Below are positions 8,227 through 17,483 of a DNA stretch of 64,000 nt, piece after piece. The DNA comes from Streptomyces sp. WAC 01529 (lineage in GTDB: Bacteria; Actinomycetota; Actinomycetes; Streptomycetales; Streptomycetaceae), in the NCBI RefSeq assembly GCF_003945545.1, contig NZ_CP029617.1:2553001-2617000 (forward strand). The letters run 5' to 3'. Position 1 is the stretch's first letter, and the number at the start of each line of letters is the position of its first letter. A program made the translations under genes and the position numbers. The notes below the pieces were generated by a model. That model was not told the origin of the DNA. It made no database searches and saw only the letters and a list, made by a program, of their open reading frames with translations.

Positions 8227-9279
8227 ATGGAGACGACGGCAACCACGGCGCTGCGTCGGGGACTCGGCGGTTTCCTGCGGGCCCACCGTGAGCGGCTCGC
8301 CCCCGCCGACGTGGGTCTGCCGAGCACGAGTCGCAGGCGTACGTCAGGGCTGCGCCGCGAGGAGGTCGCCGCGCTCTCGGGCGTCTCCGTGGCCTGGTAC
8401 ACGTGGCTGGAGCAGGGGCGCGTGGACACGTCCCGGCAGGTGCTCGACGCCGTCGCCCGCGCCCTGCGCCTCGACGACACCGCCCACCACCACGCCCTCA
8501 CCCTGGCCGGCTTCGCCCCCCGCCCGGGGAGCCCGGCCACTTCCGCCGCCACCCACCCCGGAAGCCCGGACACTTCCGCCGCCACCCACCCCGAGGCCTC
8601 GAACGCCTCCGCCGCCCGCCACCCCGGAGGCCCAGACACTTCCGCCGCCCGCCACCCCGGAAGCCCGAACGCTTCCGCCGCCACCCACCCCGAGGCCTCG
8701 AACGCCTCCGCCGCCACCCACCCCGAAAACCCAGACACTTCCGCCCCCGCCCACCTCCACGACGCGGGCACCGCCATCGGCACCACCCCCAGCCCCACCC
8801 TCCGTACCCTCCTGGACAGTTGGCCCGACAGCCCGGCCCTTCTCCTCGGGCCCGCGCTGGACATCCTCGCCTGGAATCGCGCGTACGCCGACCTGTGGCC
8901 CGACCCCGCCGGCCTCCCCGAGGAGCGCCGCAATCTGCTGCTCCTGCTGGTCGGCGACGAGCCGTATCAGCGGCTGCTGCCCGGCTGGGAGCCCGTCGCC
9001 ATGGACCTGTACCGGCACTTCCGCACGCGCGCGGACCGCCTCCCCACGGACGTGACCTTCCAGCGGCTCACCGGCCGGCTGGCGTCCGCCCGCCCGGACC
9101 TGGCGCACTGGTGGGCCTGCCGCTCGGTCGGCGACTTCGCCCCGCGCACGGTCGGGATCACCCCGCGGGACGGCACCCCGCCCCGCGCGTACGACATGAC
9201 GCTGCTGCTCACCCCGCACCCGCCGGACACGGCGATCCTCGTGCAGACGCCCACGAAGCAGCAGACGCCCACGGCCTAA
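8227..9279 (+). CDS. XRE/MmyB-type regulator with a repeat-expanded interdomain linker
   Basis: A 350-residue regulator. The HTH is at about residues 10-75 (GLRREEVAALSGVSVAWYTWLEQGR) and the MmyB-like ligand domain at about residues 195-340 (GPALDILAWNRAYADLWP ... ACRSVGDF). Between them sit seven tandem 11-residue units (residues ~101-177) of the form GSPDTSAATHP/EASNASAATHP. They make the protein about 75 residues longer than the family norm. TAGGCT at 8215-8220 lies 6 nt before the ATG, suggesting a leaderless transcript. The divergent VOC gene is the likely target. Its stop overlaps the convergent small gene by 4 nt. Confidence 0.9.
   Translation: METTATTALRRGLGGFLRAHRERLAPADVGLPSTSRRRTSGLRREEVAALSGVSVAWYTWLEQGRVDTSRQVLDAVARALRLDDTAHHHALTLAGFAPRPGSPATSAATHPGSPDTSAATHPEASNASAARHPGGPDTSAARHPGSPNASAATHPEASNASAATHPENPDTSAPAHLHDAGTAIGTTPSPTLRTLLDSWPDSPALLLGPALDILAWNRAYADLWPDPAGLPEERRNLLLLLVGDEPYQRLLPGWEPVAMDLYRHFRTRADRLPTDVTFQRLTGRLASARPDLAHWWACRSVGDFAPRTVGITPRDGTPPRAYDMTLLLTPHPPDTAILVQTPTKQQTPTA
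8527..8757 (+). repeat. Seven tandem 33-bp coding repeats
   Basis: Seven imperfect 33-bp units encode GSPATSAATHP, GSPDTSAATHP, EASNASAARHP, GGPDTSAARHP, GSPNASAATHP, EASNASAATHP and ENPDTSAPAHL. The mix of near-identical and diverged units suggests growth by unequal exchange or slippage. The unit length is a multiple of three, so the reading frame survives copy-number change. Confidence 0.9.
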
Positions 9280-9491
9280 GAGGCCGGAGCCGACGGATCC
9301 ACCGTCGCCTGATGCTCCTGCACCAAGTGCTCCTCCGCCTTGAGCCACGGCAGGAACTGCGCCTTCCTGCGCCATCCGCAGGTCCCGCACGTCAACTGCC
9401 GCTGCATGCCCGCCTTCTGGACCTCCACGACGTGCTCGCGGCCGTGCTGGTCCCAGCGTCTGACCCTGCTCGTGGTCGTGGGGGTAGGCAT
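9276..9491 (-). CDS. Small conserved actinobacterial protein with a CxxC motif
   Basis: A 71-residue hypothetical protein. A basic N-terminus (SRVRRWDQHGREHVVEVQKAG) precedes RQLTCGTCGWRRKAQFLPW, a single CxxC knuckle of zinc-ribbon type, and a His/Glu stretch (EEHLVQEHQ) that could complete a metal site. It is convergent with the XRE gene (4-nt overlap) and lies downstream of glyS, past a strong terminator, so it is a separate transcript. I do not recognise a function; nucleic-acid or metal binding is possible. Confidence 0.65.
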   Translation of the reverse strand: MPTPTTTSRVRRWDQHGREHVVEVQKAGMQRQLTCGTCGWRRKAQFLPWLKAEEHLVQEHQATVDPSAPAS

Positions 9492-9509
9492 GCGCCCCAG
9501 TGTGCACGG

Positions 9510-9544
9510 AAGCCCCCGGTTCCATAACCCGGAACCGGGGGCTT
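9510..9544 (-). terminator. Rho-independent-like terminator after glyS
   Basis: A perfect 14-bp inverted repeat (AAGCCCCCGGTTCC at 9510-9523, GGAACCGGGGGCTT at 9531-9544) has a 7-nt loop. It lies 33 nt beyond the glyS stop and just ahead of the next minus-strand gene. Confidence 0.8.
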
Positions 9545-9576
9545 CTGCCCAGCTTCACTCAGTGGACATACCCGCG

Positions 9577-10959
<1,383 letters not shown>

Positions 10960-11087
10960 GGTGCTCTCTTCATAAGACGGTGGGCGAGGCGAATGCCTCA
11001 GGTTACCGGCGGCCTGACCCCCCTAATCAAATCGGTTCCCCACAAGCCGCTTCGGGAGCCTTCGCGGGATGCCCGCGGAGCCCCTTG

Positions 11088-11117
11088 TTGACAATCGTTT
11101 CCACATTTGTTGAAAAT
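11088..11117 (+). promoter_or_regulatory. znuA promoter
   Basis: TTGACA (11088-11093), an 18-bp spacer and GAAAAT (11112-11117) form a sigma-70 promoter that would start transcription at about 11124, one base before the preferred ATG. The -10 box lies inside the Zur box, so repressor binding would directly block polymerase. Confidence 0.6.
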
Positions 11118-11125
11118 GAGTGTCA
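11111..11125 (+). promoter_or_regulatory. Zur box
   Basis: TGAAAATGAGTGTCA matches 13 of 15 positions of the Streptomyces Zur consensus TGAAAATGATTTTCA (7-1-7 symmetry). It overlaps the -10 box and start point of znuA, and zur itself is the fourth gene of the cluster, so zinc-dependent autoregulated repression is expected. Confidence 0.8.
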
Positions 11126-12120
11126 TGAACGTACGACGACGCCTCATACCCACCGCCGCCCTCGCCTCCGCGACGGTCCTCGGCCTCACGGGCCTGACCG
11201 CCTGCTCCTCCACCGCGGACGGCAAGGACGGCAAGCTCGACGTGGTGGCGTCGTTCTACCCCATGCAGTACCTCGCGGAGCAGATCGGCGGCGACCACGT
11301 CTCCGTCACCAACCTCACCGAGCCCGGCCAGGAGCCGCACGACCTCGACGTCTCCGCCAAGCAGCGCGGGCAGCTGGAGGAGTCCGACGTCGCCGTGTAC
11401 CTGAAGGGCCTCCAGCCCGCCGTCGACGACGCGATCGACCAGTCCGGCATCAAGACCAAGGTCGACGCCGCCTCCCTCACCAGCATGGAGAAGCACGGCA
11501 CCGAGGTCGGCGGGCACGAGGACCACAAAAAGGACGAGCACGGCCACGAGGAAGAGGCCCACGAAGGCCACGACCATGGCCACGACCACGAGGGCTCCGA
11601 CCCCCACATCTGGCTCGACCCGGTGAAGTACGCCGAGGTCGCCAAGGGCGTCGGCAAGGCCCTGGAGAAGGCCGACCCGGACCACGCGGCGACGTACAAG
11701 AAGAACACCGCGAAGCTCGTGAAGAACCTCGATGGCCTGAACAAGCGCTTCGAAGACGGCCTGAAGGACACCAAGGCGGACTCCCGCGTCTTCATCACCA
11801 CCCACGCCGCCTTCGGCTACCTCGCCGAGCGCTACGGCCTCACCGAGGAGGCCATCAGCGGCCTGGACCCCGAGGGCGAGCCGAGCGCCAAGCGCGTCAA
11901 GGACCTCCAGGAGATGGCGAAGGAGGACGGCGTCACCACCGTCTTCTACGAAACCCTCGTCAGCGACCGCACCGCCAAGACCCTGGCGAAGGACGCCCAG
12001 CTCAAGACGGATGTGCTCGACCCGATCGAGGGCATCACCGAGAAGTCCAAGGGCGACGACTACATCCAGGTCATGGACTCCAACCTCAAGGCCCTCCAGA
12101 AGGCCCTGGGCGCCAAGTGA
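11125..12120 (+). CDS. znuA: Zinc ABC transporter substrate-binding lipoprotein
   Basis: This is the extracellular zinc-capture protein of the ZnuABC importer, a cluster A-I solute-binding protein. From the ATG at 11125 there are 331 residues. The signal peptide ends in the lipobox LTAC (Cys ~27). Zinc-site histidines are seen in EPHDLDVS, DPHIWLDP and THAAFGYLAERYGL, with an acidic residue expected near the C-terminus. A His/Asp/Glu-rich loop at about residues 124-158 (GHEDHKKDEHGHEE and following) is the usual zinc-gathering loop. An in-frame TTG at 11107 would overlap the operator, so the leaderless ATG is preferred. znuC follows after 32 nt. Confidence 0.95.
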   Translation: MNVRRRLIPTAALASATVLGLTGLTACSSTADGKDGKLDVVASFYPMQYLAEQIGGDHVSVTNLTEPGQEPHDLDVSAKQRGQLEESDVAVYLKGLQPAVDDAIDQSGIKTKVDAASLTSMEKHGTEVGGHEDHKKDEHGHEEEAHEGHDHGHDHEGSDPHIWLDPVKYAEVAKGVGKALEKADPDHAATYKKNTAKLVKNLDGLNKRFEDGLKDTKADSRVFITTHAAFGYLAERYGLTEEAISGLDPEGEPSAKRVKDLQEMAKEDGVTTVFYETLVSDRTAKTLAKDAQLKTDVLDPIEGITEKSKGDDYIQVMDSNLKALQKALGAK

Positions 12121-12152
12121 CCCCACCCCCTGTGGCTACGGAGGCACGAGCC

Positions 12153-12941
12153 ATGAGCAAGCACACCGCATCCGGTGACGCGGAAGCCGTCATAGCCCTG
12201 CGCAAGGTGACGGCCGAGCTGGGCTCGCGCCCCGTGCTGCGCGGCATCGACCTCACCGTGGGACGCGGCGAGGTCGTCGCCCTGCTCGGCGCCAACGGCT
12301 CGGGCAAGTCCACCGCCGTCCGCACGATCATCGGCCAGGTCCCCGTCACCGGCGGCGACGTGGAGATCTTCGGCACCGCCCGCCGCCGCTTCCGCGACTG
12401 GGCCCGCGTCGGATACGTCCCGCAGCGCACCACCGCCGCCGGTGGCGTCCCCGCCACCATCAACGAGGTCGTCACCTCCGGCCGCCTCTCGCGCGCCCGC
12501 TTCGGCGTGCTCCGCAAGGCCGACCGCGAGGCCGTCGCCCGCGCCATCGACCTGGTGGGCCTGACCGACCGCGCCAAGGACTCCGTGAACGCCCTCTCCG
12601 GCGGCCAGCACCAGCGCGTCCTGATCGCCCGCGCGCTGGCCTCCGAGCCGGAGCTGCTGATCATGGACGAGCCGATGGCGGGCGTCGACCTGGCCAGCCA
12701 GGAGGTCCTCGCGGCCACCCTGCGCCACCAGGTCGCGCAGGGCGCCTCCGTCCTGCTCGTCCTGCACGAGCTGGGCCCCCTGGAGCCGCTGATCGACCGT
12801 GCCGTGGTCCTGCGCGACGGCTGCGTCCTGCACGACGGGCCGCCCCCGCGGGCGGTCGGCCAGCACGCGCTGCCGGGCCACGACCACGTCCACCCGCACG
12901 ACGCCGACGCCGAGCCGGTCCGCACCGGCCTGCTGACCTGA
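12153..12941 (+). CDS. znuC: Zinc ABC transporter ATP-binding protein
   Basis: The cytosolic ATPase that powers zinc import, 262 residues. Walker A is LLGANGSGKST (near residue 43), the signature is ALSGGQHQRVLIARAL (near residue 148), and Walker B with catalytic Glu is LLIMDEP. An H-loop is visible in LLVLHELG. The C-terminus is His-rich (GHDHVHPHDADAE), which may bind zinc and is often seen in this subunit. The ATG at 12153 is supported by GGAGG at 12140-12144; the long open frame upstream is antisense-type background. znuB starts 16 nt after the stop. Confidence 0.95.
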   Translation: MSKHTASGDAEAVIALRKVTAELGSRPVLRGIDLTVGRGEVVALLGANGSGKSTAVRTIIGQVPVTGGDVEIFGTARRRFRDWARVGYVPQRTTAAGGVPATINEVVTSGRLSRARFGVLRKADREAVARAIDLVGLTDRAKDSVNALSGGQHQRVLIARALASEPELLIMDEPMAGVDLASQEVLAATLRHQVAQGASVLLVLHELGPLEPLIDRAVVLRDGCVLHDGPPPRAVGQHALPGHDHVHPHDADAEPVRTGLLT

Positions 12942-12957
12942 GGGCGAGCCAAGAACC

Positions 12958-13848
12958 ATGGAAATCCTCGAATACGCCTTCATGCAGCGGGCGCTGCTCG
13001 CCGCCGTCCTGGTCGGCATCACCGCGCCCGCCGTCGGCATCTACCTCGTCCAGCGCCGCCAGGCGCTGATGGGCGACGGCATCGGCCACGTGGCGATGAC
13101 CGGCGTGGGCCTCGGCTTCCTGCTCTCCGCCTCGCCCGTGTGGATGGCGACGGCGGTCGCGATCGTCGGCGCCGTCGTGATGGAGCTGATCCGCTGGTAC
13201 GGCAAGACGCGCGGTGACATCGCGCTCGCGATGCTGTTCTACGGCGGTATGGCGGGCGGCGTCATGTTCATCAACCTCGCCCCCGGCGGGTCGAACGCGA
13301 ACCTCCAGTCGTACCTCTTCGGCTCGCTCTCGACGGTCTCCGAGGAGGACGTCACGGCGATCTGCCTGCTCGCCGCCTTTGTGGTCCTCGTCACGGTCGG
13401 CCTGCGCCGCCAGCTCTTCGCGGTCAGCCAGGACGAGGAGTTCGCGCGCGTGACGGGCCTTCCGGTGCGCGCCCTGAACCTGCTCACCGCCGTCACCGCC
13501 GCGATCACGGTGACCGTCGCCATGCGCGTCGTGGGCCTGCTCCTGGTCTCCGCGCTGATGGTGGTGCCGGTGGCGGCGGCCCAGCAGCTCACCCGGAGCT
13601 TCGCGGCGACCTTCGCGATCTCGGTGGCGATCGGCGTCGCGGTGACGATCGGCGGCACGGCGACCTCGTACTACCAGGACGTTCCGCCCGGCGCGACGAT
13701 CGTGCTCCTGACCATCGGCGTCTTCATCGCCCTGACGGTCCTCGCGACGCCACTCGCCAGGCGCAGGGCGCGGGCCAAGGCCGCGGCCGAGTCGGCGGGC
13801 GATCCCGCGGAGTGCTCGGTTCCGGCCCAGCCGGTGGCCAGGACCTGA
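12958..13848 (+). CDS. znuB: Zinc ABC transporter permease
   Basis: An integral membrane subunit of ZnuABC, 296 residues with about nine hydrophobic segments. It has the family start MQRALLAAVLVGITAPAVGIYLVQRRQALMGDGIGH. The ATPase-contacting loop is SQDEEFARVTGLPVRALN near residue 160, and MRVVGLLLVSALMVVPVAAAQ is the conserved late helix. The C-terminal tail after RRRARAKAAAES is cytosolic. It is preceded by znuC and followed by zur after 71 nt. Confidence 0.95.
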   Translation: MEILEYAFMQRALLAAVLVGITAPAVGIYLVQRRQALMGDGIGHVAMTGVGLGFLLSASPVWMATAVAIVGAVVMELIRWYGKTRGDIALAMLFYGGMAGGVMFINLAPGGSNANLQSYLFGSLSTVSEEDVTAICLLAAFVVLVTVGLRRQLFAVSQDEEFARVTGLPVRALNLLTAVTAAITVTVAMRVVGLLLVSALMVVPVAAAQQLTRSFAATFAISVAIGVAVTIGGTATSYYQDVPPGATIVLLTIGVFIALTVLATPLARRRARAKAAAESAGDPAECSVPAQPVART

Positions 13849-13919
13849 CCTGGCCCGTGGCCGACCTGGCACAATGGCCCGGCAGGCCCAGACCAGAGCG
13901 CAGACGCGAGGAGACAACC

Positions 13920-14321
13920 GTGGGAGCCCCGGTTCGAGGCAGGTCCACCCGCCAGCGCGCGGCGGTGGCCGCGGCACTCGACGACGTGGACGAGTTCCGC
14001 AGTGCGCAGGAGCTGCACGACATGCTCAAGCACAAGGGCGACTCGGTCGGTCTGACCACGGTCTACCGCACGCTCCAGTCGCTGGCCGACGCCGGCGAGG
14101 TGGACGCGCTGCGCACCAGCGAGGGCGAGACGGTCTACCGCCGCTGCTCGACCGGCGAGCACCACCACCACCTGGTCTGCCGCGTCTGCGGCAAGGCGGT
14201 CGAGGTGGAGGGCCCGGCGGTGGAGAAGTGGGCCGAGGCGATCGCCGCGGAGCACGGCTTCGTGAACGTGGCGCACACGGTCGAGATCTTCGGCACGTGC
14301 GCGGAGTGCGCGAGCAAGTAG
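13920..14321 (+). CDS. zur: Zinc uptake regulator, Fur family
   Basis: A 133-residue zinc-sensing repressor. The N-terminal winged helix has SAQELHDMLKHKGDSVGLTTVYRTLQSLADAGEV. The dimerisation domain carries HHHHLVCRVCGK and FGTCAECASK; these two CxxC pairs form the structural zinc site. The GTG at 13920 is chosen over the upstream in-frame ATG because GAGGAG (13908-13913) sits 6 nt before it and homology starts there. It is the last gene of the znu cluster, behind its own Zur-box-controlled promoter, and should repress znuACB and other zinc genes. Confidence 0.94.
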   Translation: MGAPVRGRSTRQRAAVAAALDDVDEFRSAQELHDMLKHKGDSVGLTTVYRTLQSLADAGEVDALRTSEGETVYRRCSTGEHHHHLVCRVCGKAVEVEGPAVEKWAEAIAAEHGFVNVAHTVEIFGTCAECASK

Positions 14322-14337
14322 GCATACGTACGTGAGT

Positions 14338-14372
14338 GAGGGGGCCCGCGCCGTGACAGCGCGGGCCCCCTC
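14338..14372. terminator. Bidirectional terminator between zur and uppS
   Basis: A perfect 14-bp inverted repeat GAGGGGGCCCGCGC (14338-14351) / GCGCGGGCCCCCTC (14359-14372) with a 7-nt loop lies between two convergent genes, 16 nt from each stop. Confidence 0.8.
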
Positions 14373-14387
14373 CTCCACGTCTGCCGA

Positions 14388-15209
14388 CTAGCTCTCGGCG
14401 ATCTGCTGCTCGTTCGGGATGGCCCCGCCGAAGCGGCGGTCGCGTGAGGCGTATTCGAGACAGGCGCGCCACAGGTCGCGGCGGTCGAAGTCCGGCCACA
14501 GGACGTCCTGGAAGACCATCTCGGCGTACGCGCTCTGCCAGAGCAGGTAGTTGGAGGTGCGCTGCTCGCCGCTGGGGCGCAGGAACAGGTCGACGTCCGG
14601 CATGTCCGGGTAGTACAGGTATTTCGCGAAAGTCTTCTCGCTGACCTTGGACGGGTCGAGGCGGCCCGCCCGCACGTCCTCGGCGAGGGCCTGGGCGGCG
14701 TCGGCGATCTCGGCGCGGCCGCCGTAGTTCATGCAGAAGTACAGGGTCAGCTTGTCGTTGCCCTTGGTCTGCTCCTGGGAGATCTCCAGCTCCTTGGCGA
14801 CCGACTTCCACAGCTTGGGCATGCGGCCCACCCAGCGCACGCGGATGCCCAGCTCGTCGAGCTGGTCGCGGGTCTTGCGGATGAAGTCGCGGTTGAAGTT
14901 CATCAGGAACTTCACCTCGTCCGGGGAGCGCTTCCAGTTCTCCGTGGAGAAGGCGTAGAGGGAGATCGCGCCGACGCCCATCTCGATGCCGCCCTGGAGC
15001 ACGTCGAGGACGCGCTCCGCGCCGACCTTGTGCCCCTCGGTGCGCGGAAGGCCGCGCTCCTTCGCCCACCGGCCGTTGCCGTCCATGACGATGGCGACGT
15101 GCTTGGGCACCAGCTCGCCGGGGATCTTCGGCGGCCGTACGCCCGTGGGGTGCGGTTCAGGGGTCTTGTACTCGCGGCGGGACCGGCCGAGGATTCCGCG
15201 TCGTGCCAT
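14388..15209 (-). CDS. uppS: Undecaprenyl/polyprenyl diphosphate synthase (cis-prenyltransferase)
   Basis: This enzyme condenses isopentenyl diphosphate units in the cis configuration to make the carrier lipid for peptidoglycan. The 273 residues carry the signature [20 protein letters not shown] (catalytic Asp near residue 43), [13 protein letters not shown], and the C-terminal [24 protein letters not shown] with the diphosphate-binding Arg/Ser residues. The start ATG at 15209 has a strong GGAGAGAGAG ahead of it. It lies 54 nt behind recO on the same strand, the usual Streptomyces order. Confidence 0.96.
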   Translation of the reverse strand: MARRGILGRSRREYKTPEPHPTGVRPPKIPGELVPKHVAIVMDGNGRWAKERGLPRTEGHKVGAERVLDVLQGGIEMGVGAISLYAFSTENWKRSPDEVKFLMNFNRDFIRKTRDQLDELGIRVRWVGRMPKLWKSVAKELEISQEQTKGNDKLTLYFCMNYGGRAEIADAAQALAEDVRAGRLDPSKVSEKTFAKYLYYPDMPDVDLFLRPSGEQRTSNYLLWQSAYAEMVFQDVLWPDFDRRDLWRACLEYASRDRRFGGAIPNEQQIAES

Positions 15210-15263
15210 GGGGCTCTCTCTCCTACGTGACTTGAGGGTGGTGCGGGGTGGTACTGGTACTGC

Positions 15264-16013
15264 TCAGCTTTTCTCCACGTACCGCAGGGAGCGCAACCCG
15301 CGCTCCAAGTGCCAGTGCAGATAGGCCGAAACCAGCCCGCTGCCCTCGCGCGCGTGCCGCGCCTCGCACGCGTCGGCCGTCTCCCAGTCGCCGGTGAGCA
15401 GCGCGCCGAGCAGGGTGAGGGCCTCCGGGGACGGTACGACGCTGCCGGGCACCCGGCAGTCCACGCAGACGGATCCGCCCGCCGCGACCGAGAAGAAGCG
15501 GTTCGGTCCGGGCAGGCCGCACTTCGCGCAGTCGTTGAAGCTGGGCGCGTAGCCGTTCACGGCGAGGGAGCGCAGCAGGAAGGCGTCGAGGACGAGGTGC
15601 GGCTCGTGCTCCCCGCGGGCGAGGACGCGCAGCCCGCCCACGAGCAGCAGATACTGCTGCACGGCGGGCTCGCCCTCGTTGTCGGTGAACCGTTCCGCCG
15701 TCTCCAGCATGGCCGTGCCGGCGGTGTAGCGGGCGTAGTCGGCGGCGATCCCGCTACCGTACGGCGCGATGGTCTCACTCTGGGTGCAGAGGGGCAGTCC
15801 GCGTCCGACGAGGTCGCTCCCCCGCGCGAAGAACTGCACGTCGACGTGGGAGAAGGGTTCGAGCCGCGCCCCGAACTTGGACTTGGTGCGCCGCACCCCC
15901 CGCGCCACCGCGCGTACGCGCCCGTGACCGCGCGTGAGCAGCGTGATGATCCGGTCCGCCTCACCCAGCTTCTGGGTGCGCAGCACGATGCCGTCGTCGC
16001 GGAACAGACTCAT
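15264..16013 (-). CDS. recO: DNA repair protein RecO
   Basis: Recombination mediator that works with RecR to load RecA on single-stranded DNA. The 249 residues begin with the OB-fold MSLFRDDGIVLRTQKLGEADRIITLLTRGHGRVRAVARGVRRTKSKFG. A helical domain follows, with a four-Cys zinc site (CAKCGLPG ... VCVDCRVPG, residues ~184-206). The C-terminal end ELERGLRSLRYVEKS-like stretch (HWHLERGLRS) is typical of actinobacterial RecO. uppS follows. Confidence 0.95.
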   Translation of the reverse strand: MSLFRDDGIVLRTQKLGEADRIITLLTRGHGRVRAVARGVRRTKSKFGARLEPFSHVDVQFFARGSDLVGRGLPLCTQSETIAPYGSGIAADYARYTAGTAMLETAERFTDNEGEPAVQQYLLLVGGLRVLARGEHEPHLVLDAFLLRSLAVNGYAPSFNDCAKCGLPGPNRFFSVAAGGSVCVDCRVPGSVVPSPEALTLLGALLTGDWETADACEARHAREGSGLVSAYLHWHLERGLRSLRYVEKS

Positions 16014-16026
16014 GGGGCCATTCTCG

Positions 16027-16079
16027 CGTACGGCGGGGAGTGCGGGATACGCCGTACGGCGGGGGGTGCGGGGTACGGC
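16027..16079. repeat. Tandem 26-bp duplication upstream of recO
   Basis: Two near-identical copies begin CGTACGGCGGGG at 16027 and 16053, differing at a few bases. Each contains TACGGCG/CGCCGTA, so the pair can also form a short stem (16028-16035 with 16050-16057). It lies between recO and the small gene ending at 16086 and may act as a weak terminator. No other role is evident. Confidence 0.6.
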
Positions 16080-16085
16080 TGAGCG

Positions 16086-16313
16086 TCAAGGCACCTCGCC
16101 CCGGCTGCGGGCGTTCGCGTACGCCGTCGCCGCGCGCAGGCGCTCCGCGGCGGTCGCCGTGCGGACGGCCTCCGGGTCGCAGTCCCACTCGCGGCCGCCT
16201 CCGTAGGGGCGCAGCTGGACGTACGGACCCTCGTGACCCATCACCCGGCCGACGCGGCCGTTGCGGGTGTCGACGACGTACGAGCCGACGGGGAGGTTCG
16301 CGGGAAGGTTCAC
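16086..16313 (-). CDS. Small conserved Streptomyces protein, coupled to upstream small gene
   Basis: A 75-residue hypothetical protein. It has a beta-rich core (LPVGSYVVDTRNGRVGRVMGHEG then PYVQLRPYGGGREWDCDP) resembling small SH3-like barrels, and a helical tail (ATAAERLRAATAYANARSRG). The GTG start at 16311-16313 overlaps the stop of the preceding gene (GTGA), implying translational coupling. Such small genes commonly sit beside XRE/DUF5753-DUF397 loci in streptomycetes, as here. The function is unknown. Confidence 0.7.
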   Translation of the reverse strand: MNLPANLPVGSYVVDTRNGRVGRVMGHEGPYVQLRPYGGGREWDCDPEAVRTATAAERLRAATAYANARSRGEVP

Positions 16314-16534
16314 GGCGCACTCCTCAGCGCGGCGGCCAGGCGTGCCGCCACGTCGACGGAACAGCCGCCCAATTCGACGCGCGGGCAGGGTGCCTCCCTC
16401 GCGATCGTCGCGGGGTCGATCCGCAGGGACGGCAAGGTAATTTCCGCTCGCGCGAGTGCGGCGCGCAATTCCCTCAATGTTTCCTCCGCCTGTTCGACGC
16501 ATACCACTGCGTGGCGCTTTGATTCCGCCTTCAC
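16310..16534 (-). CDS. Small helical protein, first gene of a two-gene coupled unit
   Basis: A 74-residue hypothetical protein. A helical N-terminus (VCVEQAEETLRELRAALARAEITLPSL) is followed by a short Pro/Cys segment (EAPCPRVELGGCSVDVAARLAAAL). The start is a GTG at 16534 behind GGGGAG. It is divergent from the XRE/DUF5753 gene and its stop overlaps the next small gene by 4 nt. The family is seen near DUF397-type regulators; a role in that regulatory circuit is inference. Confidence 0.65.
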   Translation of the reverse strand: MKAESKRHAVVCVEQAEETLRELRAALARAEITLPSLRIDPATIAREAPCPRVELGGCSVDVAARLAAALRSAP

Positions 16535-16649
16535 GTGACTCCCCTTCGCCTTCGGATTTCACTCTTCGCACCCCTACGGTGACGTATCGCGCCTACACTC
16601 GGCAGGAGTCTGTCCTCTACAACTGCGGGGCAGCGGAAGGCGGTTGGCC

Positions 16650-17483
16650 ATGGCCAATGGTTCACGGCAGGCGGCGTGGGAGTTCTTCGGCACGGAGCTG
16701 AAGCGGCGCCGCGAGGACGCGGGGATCACGCAGTCGGCGCTGGGTACGCGGGTTTTCGTCTCCGGGGGCTACATTGGGCAATTCGAACAGGCTATTCGTA
16801 AGCCGCAGTTGGATGTGGCCGAGCGGATCGATGAGGTTCTGCGGACGGATGGCATTTTCGCCCGCATGTGCCGCAAGCTGATCAACGATAAGCGCTATGC
16901 GGAGTACTTCGCGGCGGTCGTGGAGTTGGAGGCCCTGGCCACGCGGATCTGCGAGTTCGCGCCCGCGCTGTTCCCGGGCCTGCTCCAGACCGCTGATTAC
17001 GCTCGGGTGGTCACTTTGGCGGCCAATCCCTTCGTCACGGATGAGTACGTCGAGGACATCGTGACGGCCCGGCTTGAGCGGGCGGGCATCCTCAAGGACG
17101 CCACAAGGCCCGAGTATTGGACGGTGCTGCACGAGAACGTGCTGTACATCCCCGTGGGCGGTCCGGCCGTGATGGCCCGGCAGCTGGAGCACATCGCTGC
17201 GCTGATGCGGGAGCGGCACGTGATGGTTGTGGTACTGCCCTACGAGGCGGGAGCACACGCCTCGATGACCGGCGATCTGAGGCTCATGGAGTTCGAGGAC
17301 GCGCCCCCAACCGCCTATACAGAGACGTCGTTTTCGGGAACCCTCGTCGACGAACCGGCGGTGGTGATGCGAGCACAGCGAGCATACGATCTGCTCAGGG
17401 CCGCCGCGTTGTCGCCGGAGGCGTCCCTCGCCCTGATCGAATCGGCGGCTGAGGACTACAGACGATGCGCGAGTACGACCTGA
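16650..17483 (+). CDS. XRE-family regulator with DUF5753 domain
   Basis: A 277-residue regulator. A helix-turn-helix covers residues ~8-65 (RRREDAGITQSALGTRVFVSGGYIGQFEQAIRKPQLD), then the DUF5753 domain (APALFPGLLQTADYARVVTLAAN ... VVVLPYEAGAHASMTGDLRLMEF ... VVMRAQRAYDLLRAAAL). It starts at the ATG at 16650 with GGAAGG 9 nt upstream. Its 3' end overlaps the DUF397 gene by 19 nt, the standard pair in which the DUF397 partner is thought to modulate or be controlled by the regulator, often in development or secondary metabolism. The GC content is slightly lower than neighbouring genes. Confidence 0.9.
   Translation: MANGSRQAAWEFFGTELKRRREDAGITQSALGTRVFVSGGYIGQFEQAIRKPQLDVAERIDEVLRTDGIFARMCRKLINDKRYAEYFAAVVELEALATRICEFAPALFPGLLQTADYARVVTLAANPFVTDEYVEDIVTARLERAGILKDATRPEYWTVLHENVLYIPVGGPAVMARQLEHIAALMRERHVMVVVLPYEAGAHASMTGDLRLMEFEDAPPTAYTETSFSGTLVDEPAVVMRAQRAYDLLRAAALSPEASLALIESAAEDYRRCASTT

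Noticed and set aside
8527..8757. Possible CRISPR-like array
   Set aside because: The 33-bp units are contiguous, in frame, without spacers and translate into a regular peptide repeat.
10980..12152. Long N-terminal extension in the znuC frame
   Set aside because: The stretch overlaps znuA in another frame and is Arg/Pro/Gly-rich background. ZnuC homology starts at 12153 behind a good ribosome-binding site.
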